Positions 1 to 7,802 of a stretch of DNA of 34,587 bases are shown here, piece after piece. The translations under genes were made by a program, and so were the position numbers. How positions within the stretch are numbered: position 1 is the first letter of the stretch; each line of letters starts with the position of its first letter. The stretch comes from Nocardioides stalactiti (GTDB lineage: Bacteria > Actinomycetota > Actinomycetes > Propionibacteriales > Nocardioidaceae), in contig NZ_JACEFC010000039.1 in NCBI RefSeq assembly GCF_014180715.1, forward strand, positions 1 through 34,587, written 5' to 3'. The notes under the pieces are model-generated. The model was not told the origin of the DNA. It did no database searches and worked only from the letters and a program-made list of their open reading frames with translations.

Positions 1-281
1 CCCGCGCCCGGCCGGCACCGGCCCGGGCCCGGCGCCAGAAGAACGCGTGGGTGCTGCTGGCCGAGGTCGCGCCCGAGATGGGCGAGTGGGCGACGTTCTT
101 CGCCGCTGGTGCGGCGAAGCGGGCCGCCGCCGAGACCGGGTCCACCCGAGCGGTCACCGAACGGGAGGCCGACGACCTGGTGCGGGACGCCGACCGGTTC
201 CTGGCCGTGGTCGAGCAGGCCCTCGGCCTGACGCCACACCTGCCCCTCGAGCAACGGCTGGCCGGCCGGGCCGCAGGCTGA
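1..281 (+). CDS. SAV_6107-type HEPN domain protein, C-terminal part (5' truncated)
   Basis: The reading frame is open from base 3 and ends at TGA 279-281, so about 92 residues are visible and the N-terminus lies outside the window. The visible part contains RRQKNAWVLLAEVAPEMGEW, then FFAAGAAKRAAAE and a READDLVRDADRFLAVVE stretch. From memory, this pattern matches the C-terminal half of the small alpha-helical HEPN proteins named after Streptomyces SAV_6107, which sit just upstream of a methyltransferase and dinB in many actinomycetes. HEPN folds are often nucleic-acid binding or RNase-like, but no catalytic R-X4-6-H motif is visible in this fragment. The molecular function is unknown. A GTG at 51 is an internal codon, since homology-like sequence continues upstream of it. 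Confidence 0.7.
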   Translation, partial: RARPAPARARRQKNAWVLLAEVAPEMGEWATFFAAGAAKRAAAETGSTRAVTEREADDLVRDADRFLAVVEQALGLTPHLPLEQRLAGRAAG

Positions 282-345
282 TCGTCCGAGTCCGCGCCCC
301 GCGAAGCCACGCCAGCAGTGTCCAGGCCAGCAGCATCCGGGCCAC

Positions 346-351
346 TAGGGT
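346..351 (+). promoter_or_regulatory. Putative -10 element of a leaderless methyltransferase transcript
   Basis: TAGGGT fits the actinobacterial -10 consensus TANNNT and ends 7 nt before the ATG at 359. Transcription would then begin at or next to the start codon. No good ribosome binding site precedes this ATG, which agrees with a leaderless message. No convincing -35 was found. Confidence 0.4.
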
Positions 352-358
352 GGGTGAC

Positions 359-1105
359 ATGGTCGACAAGACGGGCACCGCACGCCCGGCGGAACGCCCC
401 GGCTCCGTGCGCACCGCCGTGGTCTGGGACGCGCTGGGCCCGATCCTCTCCGGCGATCCGTGTGACGTCGTCGACATCGGCGGCGGCACCGGCGGCTTCG
501 CGGTCCGGGTCGCCCAGGCCGGCCACCGGGTCAGCGTCGTCGACCCCAGTCCGGACGCGCTCGCCGCGCTGGCCCGTCGCGCCCGTGAGTTCGGCGTCGA
601 GGTCGCCGGCCACCAGGGCGACGTCTCCGGCCTCGTCGACGTGGTCGGCCCCGACAGCGCCGACCTGGTCCTGTGCCACGGACTCCTCGAGGTGGTCGAC
701 GCCGCCGAGGCGCTGGCCGCCATCCGTGCCGTGCTGCGCCCCGGCGGCACGGCCAGCATCCTGGTCGCCCAGCGGCACGCGGCGGTCGTCGCCCGGGCGA
801 TGGCCGGCCACCTCCACCAGGCACTCGCCCTCCTCGACGGCGACGAGACCTCCGAGCGCGTCGGCGCCCGGGCCGGCCGGCCCACCCGCCGGTTCACGGC
901 CGACGAGATCAGCGGCCTGGTCGAGCAGGCCGGCTTCACGGTGCGCGCCGTCCACGCCGTCCGCGTCTTCACCGACCTCGTTCCCGGCTCGCTCCTCGAC
1001 CAGGAGCCCGGAGCGGCCGCAGCGCTCGTCGACCTCGAGCGGGCCGTCGCGGACCGCAGCGAGTACCTCCCGCTCGCGACCCAGGTCCACCTGCTCGCCA
1101 CCTGA
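359..1105 (+). CDS. Class I SAM-dependent methyltransferase
   Basis: The 248-residue protein has a Rossmann methyltransferase fold. Motif I is VVDIGGGTGGFAV (residues about 38-48), an acidic residue ends strand 2 (VSVVDPSPDAL), and a post-motif LVLCHGLLEVVD is followed by LRPGGTASILVA. These are features of the Methyltransf_11/25 group. The substrate cannot be read from the sequence. The start was set at ATG 359, giving MVDKTGTARP; GTG 350 is in frame but would overlap the putative -10 hexamer TAGGGT. The gene lies between a HEPN-protein gene and dinB, an arrangement often seen in actinomycetes. Its neighbours do not settle whether it acts on RNA, protein or a small molecule. Confidence 0.85.
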   Translation: MVDKTGTARPAERPGSVRTAVVWDALGPILSGDPCDVVDIGGGTGGFAVRVAQAGHRVSVVDPSPDALAALARRAREFGVEVAGHQGDVSGLVDVVGPDSADLVLCHGLLEVVDAAEALAAIRAVLRPGGTASILVAQRHAAVVARAMAGHLHQALALLDGDETSERVGARAGRPTRRFTADEISGLVEQAGFTVRAVHAVRVFTDLVPGSLLDQEPGAAAALVDLERAVADRSEYLPLATQVHLLAT

Positions 1106-1144
1106 CCGACGGCACGCCCCCCACGTCGATCGAGGGCGGGCGCG

Positions 1145-2338
1145 ATGAGCGTGCCGCACCTGCTCCACGTCGACATGGACGCGTTCTACGCATCGGTCGC
1201 GATCCGCGACCGCCCCGAGCTGCACGACGTCCCGGTCGTCGTGGGCGGCGGCCACCGGGGGGTGGTGCTGTCGGCGAACTACCCGGCCCGCGGCTACGGG
1301 ATCCGGTCGGGCATGTCGGGCGGCGAGGCGCGCCGCCTGTGCCCGCGCCTGGTCGAGGTGCAGCCGGACTTCGACGTCCTCCGGCCGGTCTCCAAGGCGA
1401 TCATGGAGACCTTCCGCGGGTTCTCCCCGGTCGTGGAGGTCATGTCGCTCGACGAGGCGTTCCTCGACGTGCGGGGAGCGGCGCGGCTGTTCGGGCCGCC
1501 GGAGGTCGTCGCCGAGCGGATCCGGTCCCGGGTCCGGGCCGAGCACGGCATCACCTGCTCGGTCGGCATCGCCTCGGCGGTGTCGGTCGCCAAGCTGGCC
1601 AGCAGACGTGCCAAGCCCGACGGTGTCCTGGCGATCCCGACCGAGGACTTCGTCGCCGTCGTCCACCCGCTCGACGTCGGCGAGCTCTACGGCGTCGGCG
1701 AGGCGACCCGGCAGCGACTCCACCGGCTCGGGCTGATGACCGTGGGCGACGTCGCCCGGATCCCGGTGAGCGAGCTGCGCCGGATGCTCGGCGGTCACCT
1801 GGGCCATCACCTCCACACGCTCGCGTGGGGAGCCGACCGCTCCGAGCTGGCGCCGGGCGGCGCCGGTGCCTTCGGGTTCGGCGAGGGCGTCCCGGAGGGC
1901 AGCATGGGGGCGCAGCACACACTGCACTCCGACACCCGCGACCGCGACCGGCTCGCTCGCGAGCTGCTCCGGCTCAGCACGCGGGTCACCGCCCGGATGC
2001 GCGCCGCCGACAAGGTCGGCCGGACCGTCGCGATCACCGTGCGGTGGAGTGACTTCCGCACCATCTCGCGCTCGCGGACCCTCCCGGAGCCGACCGACGT
2101 CACCGGCGACGTCTACGCGGCCGCGCTCCTGCTGCTCGACGCCGTGTTCCCGCTGCGTCTGGCCGTCCGGCTGGTGGGGGTCAGGGTCGAGGGCCTCCGG
2201 CCGCGTAGCGCGGCTGCCGGGCGCCAGCTCGCCCTCGGCGAGGCCGATCCCGGCTGGCCCGACGCCGACCGGGCGGTCGACCGGGCGACCGACCGGTTCG
2301 GCTCCTCGGCGGTGCGGCGCGCCAGCCTCCTGCGGTAG
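1145..2338 (+). CDS. dinB: DNA polymerase IV (Y-family translesion polymerase)
   Basis: This 397-residue protein is a full-length Y-family polymerase that copies past damaged template bases. The palm begins with HVDMDAFYASV (catalytic D10) and continues to MSLDEAFLDV (D103, E104), which together give the three carboxylates for two-metal catalysis. The segment ITCSVGIASAVSVAKLASRRAKPDGV is typical of the DinB palm, followed by a helix-hairpin-helix thumb (ELYGVGEATRQRLHRLG) and a little-finger domain. Near the C-terminus RQLALGE could be a weak beta-clamp binding motif. ATG 1145 lies 39 nt after the methyltransferase gene with a GAGGGCGGG stretch upstream as a possible ribosome site. No LexA box was recognised nearby. 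Confidence 0.95.
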   Translation: MSVPHLLHVDMDAFYASVAIRDRPELHDVPVVVGGGHRGVVLSANYPARGYGIRSGMSGGEARRLCPRLVEVQPDFDVLRPVSKAIMETFRGFSPVVEVMSLDEAFLDVRGAARLFGPPEVVAERIRSRVRAEHGITCSVGIASAVSVAKLASRRAKPDGVLAIPTEDFVAVVHPLDVGELYGVGEATRQRLHRLGLMTVGDVARIPVSELRRMLGGHLGHHLHTLAWGADRSELAPGGAGAFGFGEGVPEGSMGAQHTLHSDTRDRDRLARELLRLSTRVTARMRAADKVGRTVAITVRWSDFRTISRSRTLPEPTDVTGDVYAAALLLLDAVFPLRLAVRLVGVRVEGLRPRSAAAGRQLALGEADPGWPDADRAVDRATDRFGSSAVRRASLLR

Positions 2339-2442
2339 GTCGGGCCGTCCACGAATGGCTCGACCGGATCGTGGGTAGTCGTCCGTTCGTCCACACTTCA
2401 GGGAAATGCCTGGTCTCCCTACCGGACGACCGGGCGGCTGCC

Positions 2443-2448
2443 TACACT
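2443..2448 (+). promoter_or_regulatory. Possible -10 element for the DUF3040 gene
   Basis: The 162-nt gap between dinB and the DUF3040 gene contains TACACT, which matches TANNNT, 52 nt before the GTG at 2501. No clear -35 sits 16-18 nt upstream. Nothing else notable was seen in this gap apart from the ribosome binding site GGAGG at 2491-2495. Confidence 0.3.
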
Positions 2449-2500
2449 GAAGATTCCGAACCATCGACGGGCCCCGTCGACTGCACGCGTGGAGGAACAG

Positions 2501-2947
2501 GTGCCACTCTCCGAAGAGGAGCTGCGACTGCTCGAGCAGATGGAGCGCGCGCTCGTCGAGGAGGACCCGAAGTTCGCCTCCACCCTCCGCGGTACGACGC
2601 TCCGTCAGGCCGCGCGTCGCCGCGCGATCCTCGCCGGGCTCGTCTTCGCTGTCGGTATCGCGGTCCTCATGGGCGGCGCGATCAGCGGTCTGTGGTGGGT
2701 CGGCATCGTCGGGTTCGTCATCATGCTCGGCTCCGCGACGGTCGGCCTCAGCGCCGTCCGCGGCCAGACCCTCGGTCAGCAGCGTCCCGACGTCGCGCCG
2801 ATGGCGCACCCGTCCGGCTTCGGCGTCATCGACGGTGGTCGCTCCCGCAGCCGCAGCCGGCGTACCAGCCGCTCGCGCAGCCACGGCACGTTCATGGAGC
2901 GGGTCGAGGAGCGCTGGCGCCGCCGCAAGGAGCGCGGCGGGTTCTGA
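2501..2947 (+). CDS. DUF3040 family membrane protein
   Basis: The 148-residue protein opens with PLSEEELRLLEQMERAL and EDPKFASTLRG, the hallmark of actinobacterial DUF3040 proteins. Two hydrophobic helices follow at about residues 42-62 (LAGLVFAVGIAVLMGGAI) and 64-84 (GLWWVGIVGFVIMLGSATVG). The C-terminal tail is strongly basic and rich in Arg and Ser (SRSRSRRTSRSRS, then WRRRKER). The start is GTG 2501 because GGAGG at 2491-2495 is spaced 5 nt before it and homologues, as I recall them, begin at PLSEEE; an in-frame GTG at 2489 would place the initiation site over that signal. The function is unknown. The family usually sits just before mraZ in actinomycetes, suggesting an envelope role, but this is only context. 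Confidence 0.85.
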   Translation: MPLSEEELRLLEQMERALVEEDPKFASTLRGTTLRQAARRRAILAGLVFAVGIAVLMGGAISGLWWVGIVGFVIMLGSATVGLSAVRGQTLGQQRPDVAPMAHPSGFGVIDGGRSRSRSRRTSRSRSHGTFMERVEERWRRRKERGGF

Positions 2948-2956
2948 GGGTTCCGC

Positions 2957-5332
2957 CTACACGCCGACCAGGTCCTCCTGGTCGGCGTTCGTGCGTCCGC
3001 GCCGGGTGAGGGAGGGCGGGAGCCAGCGGGCGCGGAGCCCGATGCGGCGGGTGACGCCGGCCTCCAGGGACGCACAGCAGATGCGCACGTCCTCGGCGAG
3101 CCCGGGCGGAGGAGTGGTCGTCCCGGGGCGGGCGTAGCGCGCGTGCTCGATCGCGACGACCGCCCGCTCGAGGGCCGAGGCCGCCTCGGGGTCGGCGTCG
3201 GGGCCGGTGCGCGGTCGTTCGGGGCGGTCGGTCGCCCCCCGCTCACCGAGGTGCTCGACGAGGACCCGGCCGATCTCCTGCGGCGTGCGTCCGTCGGGCC
3301 ACGGGACGGCCAGGTCGGTGGCCGTCGCCCGCAGCTCGTCCCACAGCTCCTCGGGACCTCCGGCCAGGCGTCGGTCGCGCGCCCGCCGGCGCAGGGTGCG
3401 CGGGGTGGTCGCGACGAGGAGCAGCACGAGGAGGACGAGGAGGCCGGTCCCGACCCGTACCAGCACCGTCGTCCAGTCGATGCCGTCGTCAGCCGAGCCG
3501 TCCTCGGAGGTGAGGTCCTCCTCCGGAGCGGCCGTGCGGGTCGGCTCGTTCTGGTCGTCCGGCGGGCGACGCGTGGGCGTGCTCGTCGACGGGTTCGACG
3601 TCGGCTCGGTCTCGGGCTCGCGGTCGACGGGGACCGTGCTGTAGTCGGGCGCCTCCTCGGCACGGAGGGACGGCGTGGGCTCGAAGCGCACCCAGCCGGT
3701 GCCCTCGAAGTACAGCTCGGGCCAGGCGTGGAGGTCGTGCGAGCTGTACTCCCACTCGCCGTTGCCGAGAGGCTGCGGCTCGAGGAAGCCGACGGCGACC
3801 CGGGCGGGGATGCCCACCATCCGCGCCATGACCGCCATCGCCGAGGCGAACTGCTCGCAGTAGCCGACCCGGCCCTTGTCGTCGGAGTCGTCGAGGAACG
3901 TCGAGAACGCCTCCCCGCCGATGCCGGTCGGCGCCTCGTCGAGGTCGTACCGGAAGCCGCCGCTGGCACGGAAGTAGTCCTGGAGGAGCAGTGCGGCCTC
4001 GTAGTCGGAGATCGCACCGCGGGTGGCGTTGACCGCCTCGCTGCGGACGATCGACGGCAGCCCGCCCGGCACGTCGAGGAACTCGTCCTCGACCGCGTCG
4101 ATGCCGGAGTCCCGGAAGTACTCGCCGGTGGTGCCGTAGTCGAGGTCGAGCCCGGAAGCCTGCCAGTCGAGGCCCTGGGTGGTGAGGTCGTCCGGGACGG
4201 CGATGAAGTCCATCGTGTCCTCGTCGTAGCGCCAGTCGCCGTCGGCGACCACCGAGGTGGCCGGATAGGGCGTGGGCAACCACGTCGACTCGAAGTTGTC
4301 GAAGGCCTCGAAGTCGTAGTCGTAGGGCGTGCGCGGCACGGCGTCGGACAGGCCTTGGGGGAGCGGCACCTGGCCTGTCGAGGTGTTGTCGTCGGAGACC
4401 CCCCGGTCGCCGCTGCTCCACTCCACGCCGGTGAACCGGTTGAGGACGGCGACGCGGAGATAGCTGGGGCTGGGGTCGTCGGTGCGGAAGCGGATCAGCG
4501 GTACGTCGGCCTCGCGTTCGAGGTCGCCGCGCAGGTCCGTGCGCGGGTTGCGGATCTCGATGTTGGTGTCGCCGTCACCGGGACCGATGCCGAACACGTC
4601 GAGGTCGAGGAGGGGCACGAACGGCGGGAGCACGATCGCGCACGCCATCGCGGCGGTGCCGATCCGCCCGGCACCCACGCGCATCGCGTCGAGCACGGGG
4701 TTGTCGTCGGTCCACGGGCTGCTGCTGTCGGGACCGAGCGGACGGCCCCACTTGAGCAGGTGCTCGCGGCTGTCGAGGTGGAGCATCGCCAGGTAGCCCA
4801 CCGCGGCGAGGACGAACGCGACGATCCCCGGCCCCGACTCGGTCAGCCCGGCCGGGACCGAGTAGATCGCGAGCAGCGCGAGCCCGGCGATCGGGACCCG
4901 CCGCAGCGAGCACGCGAGGAAGTCGACGACGACCACGAAGAAGGCCCCGCCGACGAGCAGCAGGGGGACGACGGTCGGCACGTCCGCCGGGATCGGCGCC
5001 GCATAGACCTGGGCGGAGTCCAGCGCCCGGTCGAGCGCGAGGATGACCTGGTCGTACGTCGCCCCGACCGGCAGCGGGTTCCCGCCGATCTCGTTGCTCA
5101 GCAGAGCGACGGCGAGCAGGGTCTGGACGGCCAGGGTGACGACGGCCGGGCTGCCGATCCAGCGCAGCACCGCTCCGGTGCCGGCCACGACGACGGCGAG
5201 GACCAGGAGTGGGGCGAGGTAGCGGCCGGTGGTGACGGTGAAGCCGCGCCAGGACAGCAGCGCCGCCCACGTGGTCGCGCCGGCGATCGCGGAGAGCAGG
5301 AGGGCGTAGGCGAACGACGAGCGACCCCTCAT
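2957..5332 (-). CDS. TgpA-like DUF3488/transglutaminase-core/DUF4129 membrane protein
   Basis: This 791-residue protein has an N-terminal membrane region of about six helices (residues 7-185, plus one near 225-243), a large external region, a transglutaminase core, another helix at about 622-642 and a cytosolic DUF4129-like tail. The core shows catalytic Cys492 in GYCEQFASAMAVMARMVGIP, His535 in SSHDLHAWPELYF and WVRFEPTP, where E551 stands in the usual third-residue region. A Pro/Thr/Ser-rich linker (570-600) separates core and last helix. The start is ATG 5332, which overlaps the DUF58 stop as ATGA and has a strong ribosome site, AGGAGGT, at 5344-5338. It forms an operon with DUF58 and moxR. 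The bacterial family includes Pseudomonas TgpA; the substrate here is unknown, though a cell-envelope protein is likely. Confidence 0.88.
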   Translation of the reverse strand: MRGRSSFAYALLLSAIAGATTWAALLSWRGFTVTTGRYLAPLLVLAVVVAGTGAVLRWIGSPAVVTLAVQTLLAVALLSNEIGGNPLPVGATYDQVILALDRALDSAQVYAAPIPADVPTVVPLLLVGGAFFVVVVDFLACSLRRVPIAGLALLAIYSVPAGLTESGPGIVAFVLAAVGYLAMLHLDSREHLLKWGRPLGPDSSSPWTDDNPVLDAMRVGAGRIGTAAMACAIVLPPFVPLLDLDVFGIGPGDGDTNIEIRNPRTDLRGDLEREADVPLIRFRTDDPSPSYLRVAVLNRFTGVEWSSGDRGVSDDNTSTGQVPLPQGLSDAVPRTPYDYDFEAFDNFESTWLPTPYPATSVVADGDWRYDEDTMDFIAVPDDLTTQGLDWQASGLDLDYGTTGEYFRDSGIDAVEDEFLDVPGGLPSIVRSEAVNATRGAISDYEAALLLQDYFRASGGFRYDLDEAPTGIGGEAFSTFLDDSDDKGRVGYCEQFASAMAVMARMVGIPARVAVGFLEPQPLGNGEWEYSSHDLHAWPELYFEGTGWVRFEPTPSLRAEEAPDYSTVPVDREPETEPTSNPSTSTPTRRPPDDQNEPTRTAAPEEDLTSEDGSADDGIDWTTVLVRVGTGLLVLLVLLLVATTPRTLRRRARDRRLAGGPEELWDELRATATDLAVPWPDGRTPQEIGRVLVEHLGERGATDRPERPRTGPDADPEAASALERAVVAIEHARYARPGTTTPPPGLAEDVRICCASLEAGVTRRIGLRARWLPPSLTRRGRTNADQEDLVGV
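2961..2988. terminator. Bidirectional hairpin between convergent genes
   Basis: ACGCCGACCAGG (2961-2972), a TCCT loop and CCTGGTCGGCGT (2977-2988) form a perfect 12-bp stem. It starts 13 nt after the DUF3040 stop codon and lies inside the last ten codons of the minus-strand transglutaminase gene, whose TAG is at 2957-2959. There is no U-tract on either side, which is common for actinobacterial terminators. It probably serves both converging transcripts. Confidence 0.7.
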
Positions 5333-6600
5333 CCCGCACCTCCTGGAGCGCCGACGCCCGTGCTGGCAGCCAGCCCGGCCGCGCCGACCGGGCGGCCCGA
5401 CGCCCGGCCGAGGTCGCGCCAAGCAGTGTCGAGGCGGTCGCGGGGGCCGAGCGTGACCGACCGCCAGCCCAGGCCGGCTACCGACGGGTCGCCTCCGGTG
5501 CCCGGCGCGGCCGACCGGCCGGCCCACTGGTCGACGTCGAGCACCATCGCGAGCGCGGTCCCGGCGTCGTGCCGGATCTGGCGCAGCGGGGTGGTGTCGG
5601 CCGGCTCCCGCCCGCCGAGGACGGCGACCACCAGGCCGCCGCGGGTCTGGTCGCCGGTCCACCCGGTCTCGATCCGGGCGTGCTGGGTGGTGGTGACGAG
5701 GGCGAGCCGCTCGAGGACGGCGGTGGAGGTCTCGTCGGACGAGGTGCCGTCGGCGAGCACCAGGCGGACGGCATAGCCGTGCTGGTCGAGGTGGAGGACC
5801 AGCGACGCCGCGGCCACGACGGCGTACTCGAAGCTGGAGCCGAGGCCCTGGCCGCGGTGGGCCCGCAACCGGTTGTCGAGCAGGACCGTCGCGCGCGCCT
5901 CCCACGGCTGCTCCTCCCGCCGGACCATGAGCTCGCCCGTCCGTGCCGAGCTGCGCCAGTGGACCCGGCGCAGCTCGTCGCCGCGGCGGTACTCGCGGAC
6001 GCTGACGTCCTCCGCAGAGCCGGCCGCGAACGCCTGCGGGCGGTGCTCGCCCGAGCCGCTCCAGCCGCCGATGACGGGGATCTGGGGGAGGGCGACGGTG
6101 CGAGGTGTGACGACGAGGGGAGCGGTGCCGGGCAGGGCGCGCCGCAGCTCCACGAGGCCGAACGGGTCGGCGATCCGCAGGGTCACCGGCCCGATCTCGA
6201 AGCGACCGCGTACGTCGGAGCGGACCTGGTAGGTGACCTGCCGCTCCCACTGCCGGGCGATGCCCTGGAGGACGAAGCGCGGCCGGGTGCCGAGGGCGTA
6301 GGGCACCTGGTCCTCGACGAGGATCGCTCCCGCCGTGGAGCGGCCGTTGTTGGCGAGGTGGAGGTCGATCCGGGCCGGCTGGCCGGCGGAGACGAGCCGA
6401 GGGTGGACGGTCCGTGACGCGGAGAGGTGGTAACGACGCCGACCGATGACCAGTGCGGACGCGAGCGGCAGCGCGAGCACGAGGACCCCGATCCGGGTCA
6501 ACGTGGTCTGGCCGAGGATGATCGCGCAGAAGATCGCGGTCGCCCCGGCGGCGAGGAACGCGCGACCACGGAGGGTCAGCCCGGCCAGCCCTTCACGCAC
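5329..6600 (-). CDS. DUF58 domain-containing membrane protein
   Basis: The 423-residue protein has two N-terminal hydrophobic helices (about residues 12-30 and 36-53), a beta-rich middle domain (VSAGQPARIDLHLANNG and following) and the DUF58 signature VREYRRGDELRRVHW at residues 201-215, followed by RSSARTGELMVRREEQ. DUF58 is related to von Willebrand A domains and is almost always encoded beside a MoxR ATPase, as here. It is thought to be a substrate or adaptor of that ATPase, but a precise role is not established. The start is GTG 6600 with GGAG 6 nt upstream. The 30-nt gap to moxR and the ATGA overlap with the next gene indicate one transcript. Confidence 0.9.
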   Translation of the reverse strand: MREGLAGLTLRGRAFLAAGATAIFCAIILGQTTLTRIGVLVLALPLASALVIGRRRYHLSASRTVHPRLVSAGQPARIDLHLANNGRSTAGAILVEDQVPYALGTRPRFVLQGIARQWERQVTYQVRSDVRGRFEIGPVTLRIADPFGLVELRRALPGTAPLVVTPRTVALPQIPVIGGWSGSGEHRPQAFAAGSAEDVSVREYRRGDELRRVHWRSSARTGELMVRREEQPWEARATVLLDNRLRAHRGQGLGSSFEYAVVAAASLVLHLDQHGYAVRLVLADGTSSDETSTAVLERLALVTTTQHARIETGWTGDQTRGGLVVAVLGGREPADTTPLRQIRHDAGTALAMVLDVDQWAGRSAAPGTGGDPSVAGLGWRSVTLGPRDRLDTAWRDLGRASGRPVGAAGLAASTGVGAPGGAG

Positions 6601-6630
6601 GTGGGTCTCCTGTTCTGCCCGTCCGGGCCG

Positions 6631-7599
6631 TCAGGAGCGGATCTCGGGGACGGGCACCTCGGCCACGATCCCCTCGAGGATGGCGCTCGTGCCGCGACCG
6701 CTCACCGCGGCTTCCGCGCTCGGGAGCAGGCGGTGCGCGAGCACCGGCTGAACGAGGGCCCGGACGTCGTCGGGCAGGACGTAGTCGCGCTGGTGGAGCG
6801 CGGCGTAGGCCTTGGCGGCGCGGACCAGGTGGAGCGTCGCGCGCGGGGAGGCGCCGAGGAGGAGCTCGGGGTGCTGGCGGGTGGCGGAGGTGACGGCCAC
6901 GGCGTACCGCTGCACGGCTTCGGCGACGTGCACCTGGCCGACGATCCCGCAGAGCTTGCGGAGCTCGGCGCCGTCGGTCACCGGCTCGAGGTCGTCGAGC
7001 GGGTTGAACTCGGTGTGGGACGTCAGCATCGCTATCTCGGCCGCCGGCACCGGGTAGCCGATCGAGACCCGCGCCATGAACCGGTCGCGCTGCGCCTCGG
7101 GCAGGGCGTAGGTGCCCTCCATCTCCACCGGGTTCTGGGTCGCGATGACCATGAACGGCTGCTCGAGGAAGTAGGTGGCGTTGTCGACGGTCACCTGGCG
7201 CTCCTCCATGCACTCCAGCAGGGCGGACTGGGTCTTGGGGGAGGCGCGGTTGATCTCGTCGCCGATGACGATGTTGGCGAAGACGCCGCCGGGGCGGAAC
7301 TCGAACTCGCGCGTCTGCTGGTTGTAGACCGAGACGCCGGTGACGTCGGAGGGCAGCAGGTCCGGCGTGAACTGGATGCGGCGCACCGTGGAGTCGATGC
7401 TGCGCGCCAGCGCCTTGCTGAGCATGGTCTTGCCGACGCCGGGGACGTCCTCGAGGAGCAGGTGGCCCTCCGCCAGCAGCACCACGAGCGAAGCGGACAC
7501 GACCTCGCTCTTGCCCTCGATCACCCGCTCCACGTTGGCCCGGATCCGGCCGGCCACGCGGGCGACGGTTGCGACATCGGCTGCTTCGGGATGCGTCAC
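6631..7599 (-). CDS. MoxR-family AAA+ ATPase
   Basis: This 322-residue AAA+ protein has a Walker A motif EDVPGVGKT (Lys57), Walker B VIGDEINRA (D114, E115), a sensor-1-like IATQNPVE and the C-terminal lid seen in the AAA_3/AAA_lid_2 pair. MoxR ATPases act as cytosolic chaperones that help mature or activate partner complexes, often with DUF58 and VWA proteins. It is the first gene of a minus-strand operon with the DUF58 and transglutaminase genes. The start is GTG 7599. A TAGGTT hexamer at 7611-7606 ends 6 nt before this codon and no ribosome site is visible, so the transcript may be leaderless. The gene is divergent from mraZ with a 234-nt shared upstream region. Confidence 0.93.
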   Translation of the reverse strand: MTHPEAADVATVARVAGRIRANVERVIEGKSEVVSASLVVLLAEGHLLLEDVPGVGKTMLSKALARSIDSTVRRIQFTPDLLPSDVTGVSVYNQQTREFEFRPGGVFANIVIGDEINRASPKTQSALLECMEERQVTVDNATYFLEQPFMVIATQNPVEMEGTYALPEAQRDRFMARVSIGYPVPAAEIAMLTSHTEFNPLDDLEPVTDGAELRKLCGIVGQVHVAEAVQRYAVAVTSATRQHPELLLGASPRATLHLVRAAKAYAALHQRDYVLPDDVRALVQPVLAHRLLPSAEAAVSGRGTSAILEGIVAEVPVPEIRS

Positions 7600-7605
7600 G
7601 CGAGC

Positions 7606-7611
7606 AACCTA
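7606..7611 (-). promoter_or_regulatory. Putative -10 element of a leaderless moxR transcript
   Basis: Read on the minus strand, TAGGTT fits TANNNT and is 6 nt upstream of the moxR GTG. No ribosome binding site lies between. A TTGTGA further upstream is spaced 23 nt from this hexamer, too far to be a normal -35. Confidence 0.4.
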
Positions 7612-7690
7612 ACCCGACGGTGTCTGCGGAGGGGTCACAACCCGGTCACGCGATCGCAACGACTGTGCCCGCCCGGCTGCGCTCGAGCTC

Positions 7691-7718
7691 CTCCACATCT
7701 CCCTCCACTCCGCTCCAC
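7691..7718 (-). promoter_or_regulatory. GTGGAG array facing moxR, possible second MraZ-type site
   Basis: On the minus strand GTGGAG occurs at 7718-7713, 7708-7703 and 7696-7691. The first two are exactly 10 bp apart and the third 12 bp from the second. The same hexamer forms half of the 10-bp repeats in front of mraZ, in the opposite orientation. The array is 92-119 bp upstream of the moxR start. Its role is inferred from similarity to the mraZ array only. Confidence 0.4.
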
Positions 7719-7774
7719 CGGCTGTGGCCTGCGCAAACACGGTGAAGCGGTGGTGAAAACACGCCGGAATGTGA

Positions 7775-7802
7775 TTGACGGTGGGGGAAAGTGGAGTACT
7801 GT
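7775..7802 (+). promoter_or_regulatory. mraZ (dcw operon) promoter
   Basis: TTGACG at 7775-7780 and TACTGT at 7797-7802, with a 16-nt spacer, form the best sigma70-like promoter in the moxR-mraZ gap. The predicted start near 7809 leaves a leader of about 25 nt containing the ribosome site AGGAGG at 7822-7827. The rest of the 234-nt gap holds the two GTGG arrays and no gene. Confidence 0.65.

Noticed and set aside
47..358. Upstream extension of the methyltransferase to base 47
   Set aside because: It overlaps the HEPN-protein gene in another frame, is Arg/Gly-rich, and the fold begins after ATG 359.
3143..5776. 877-codon plus-strand frame over the transglutaminase and DUF58 genes
   Set aside because: It is antisense to genes with clear catalytic motifs and its product is low-complexity Arg/Glu/Val/Gly sequence.
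5333..6250. N-terminal extension of the transglutaminase frame upstream of ATG 5332
   Set aside because: The extension is Arg/Pro-rich and runs antiparallel-frame over the DUF58 gene. The real start has a strong ribosome site and overlaps the DUF58 stop as ATGA.
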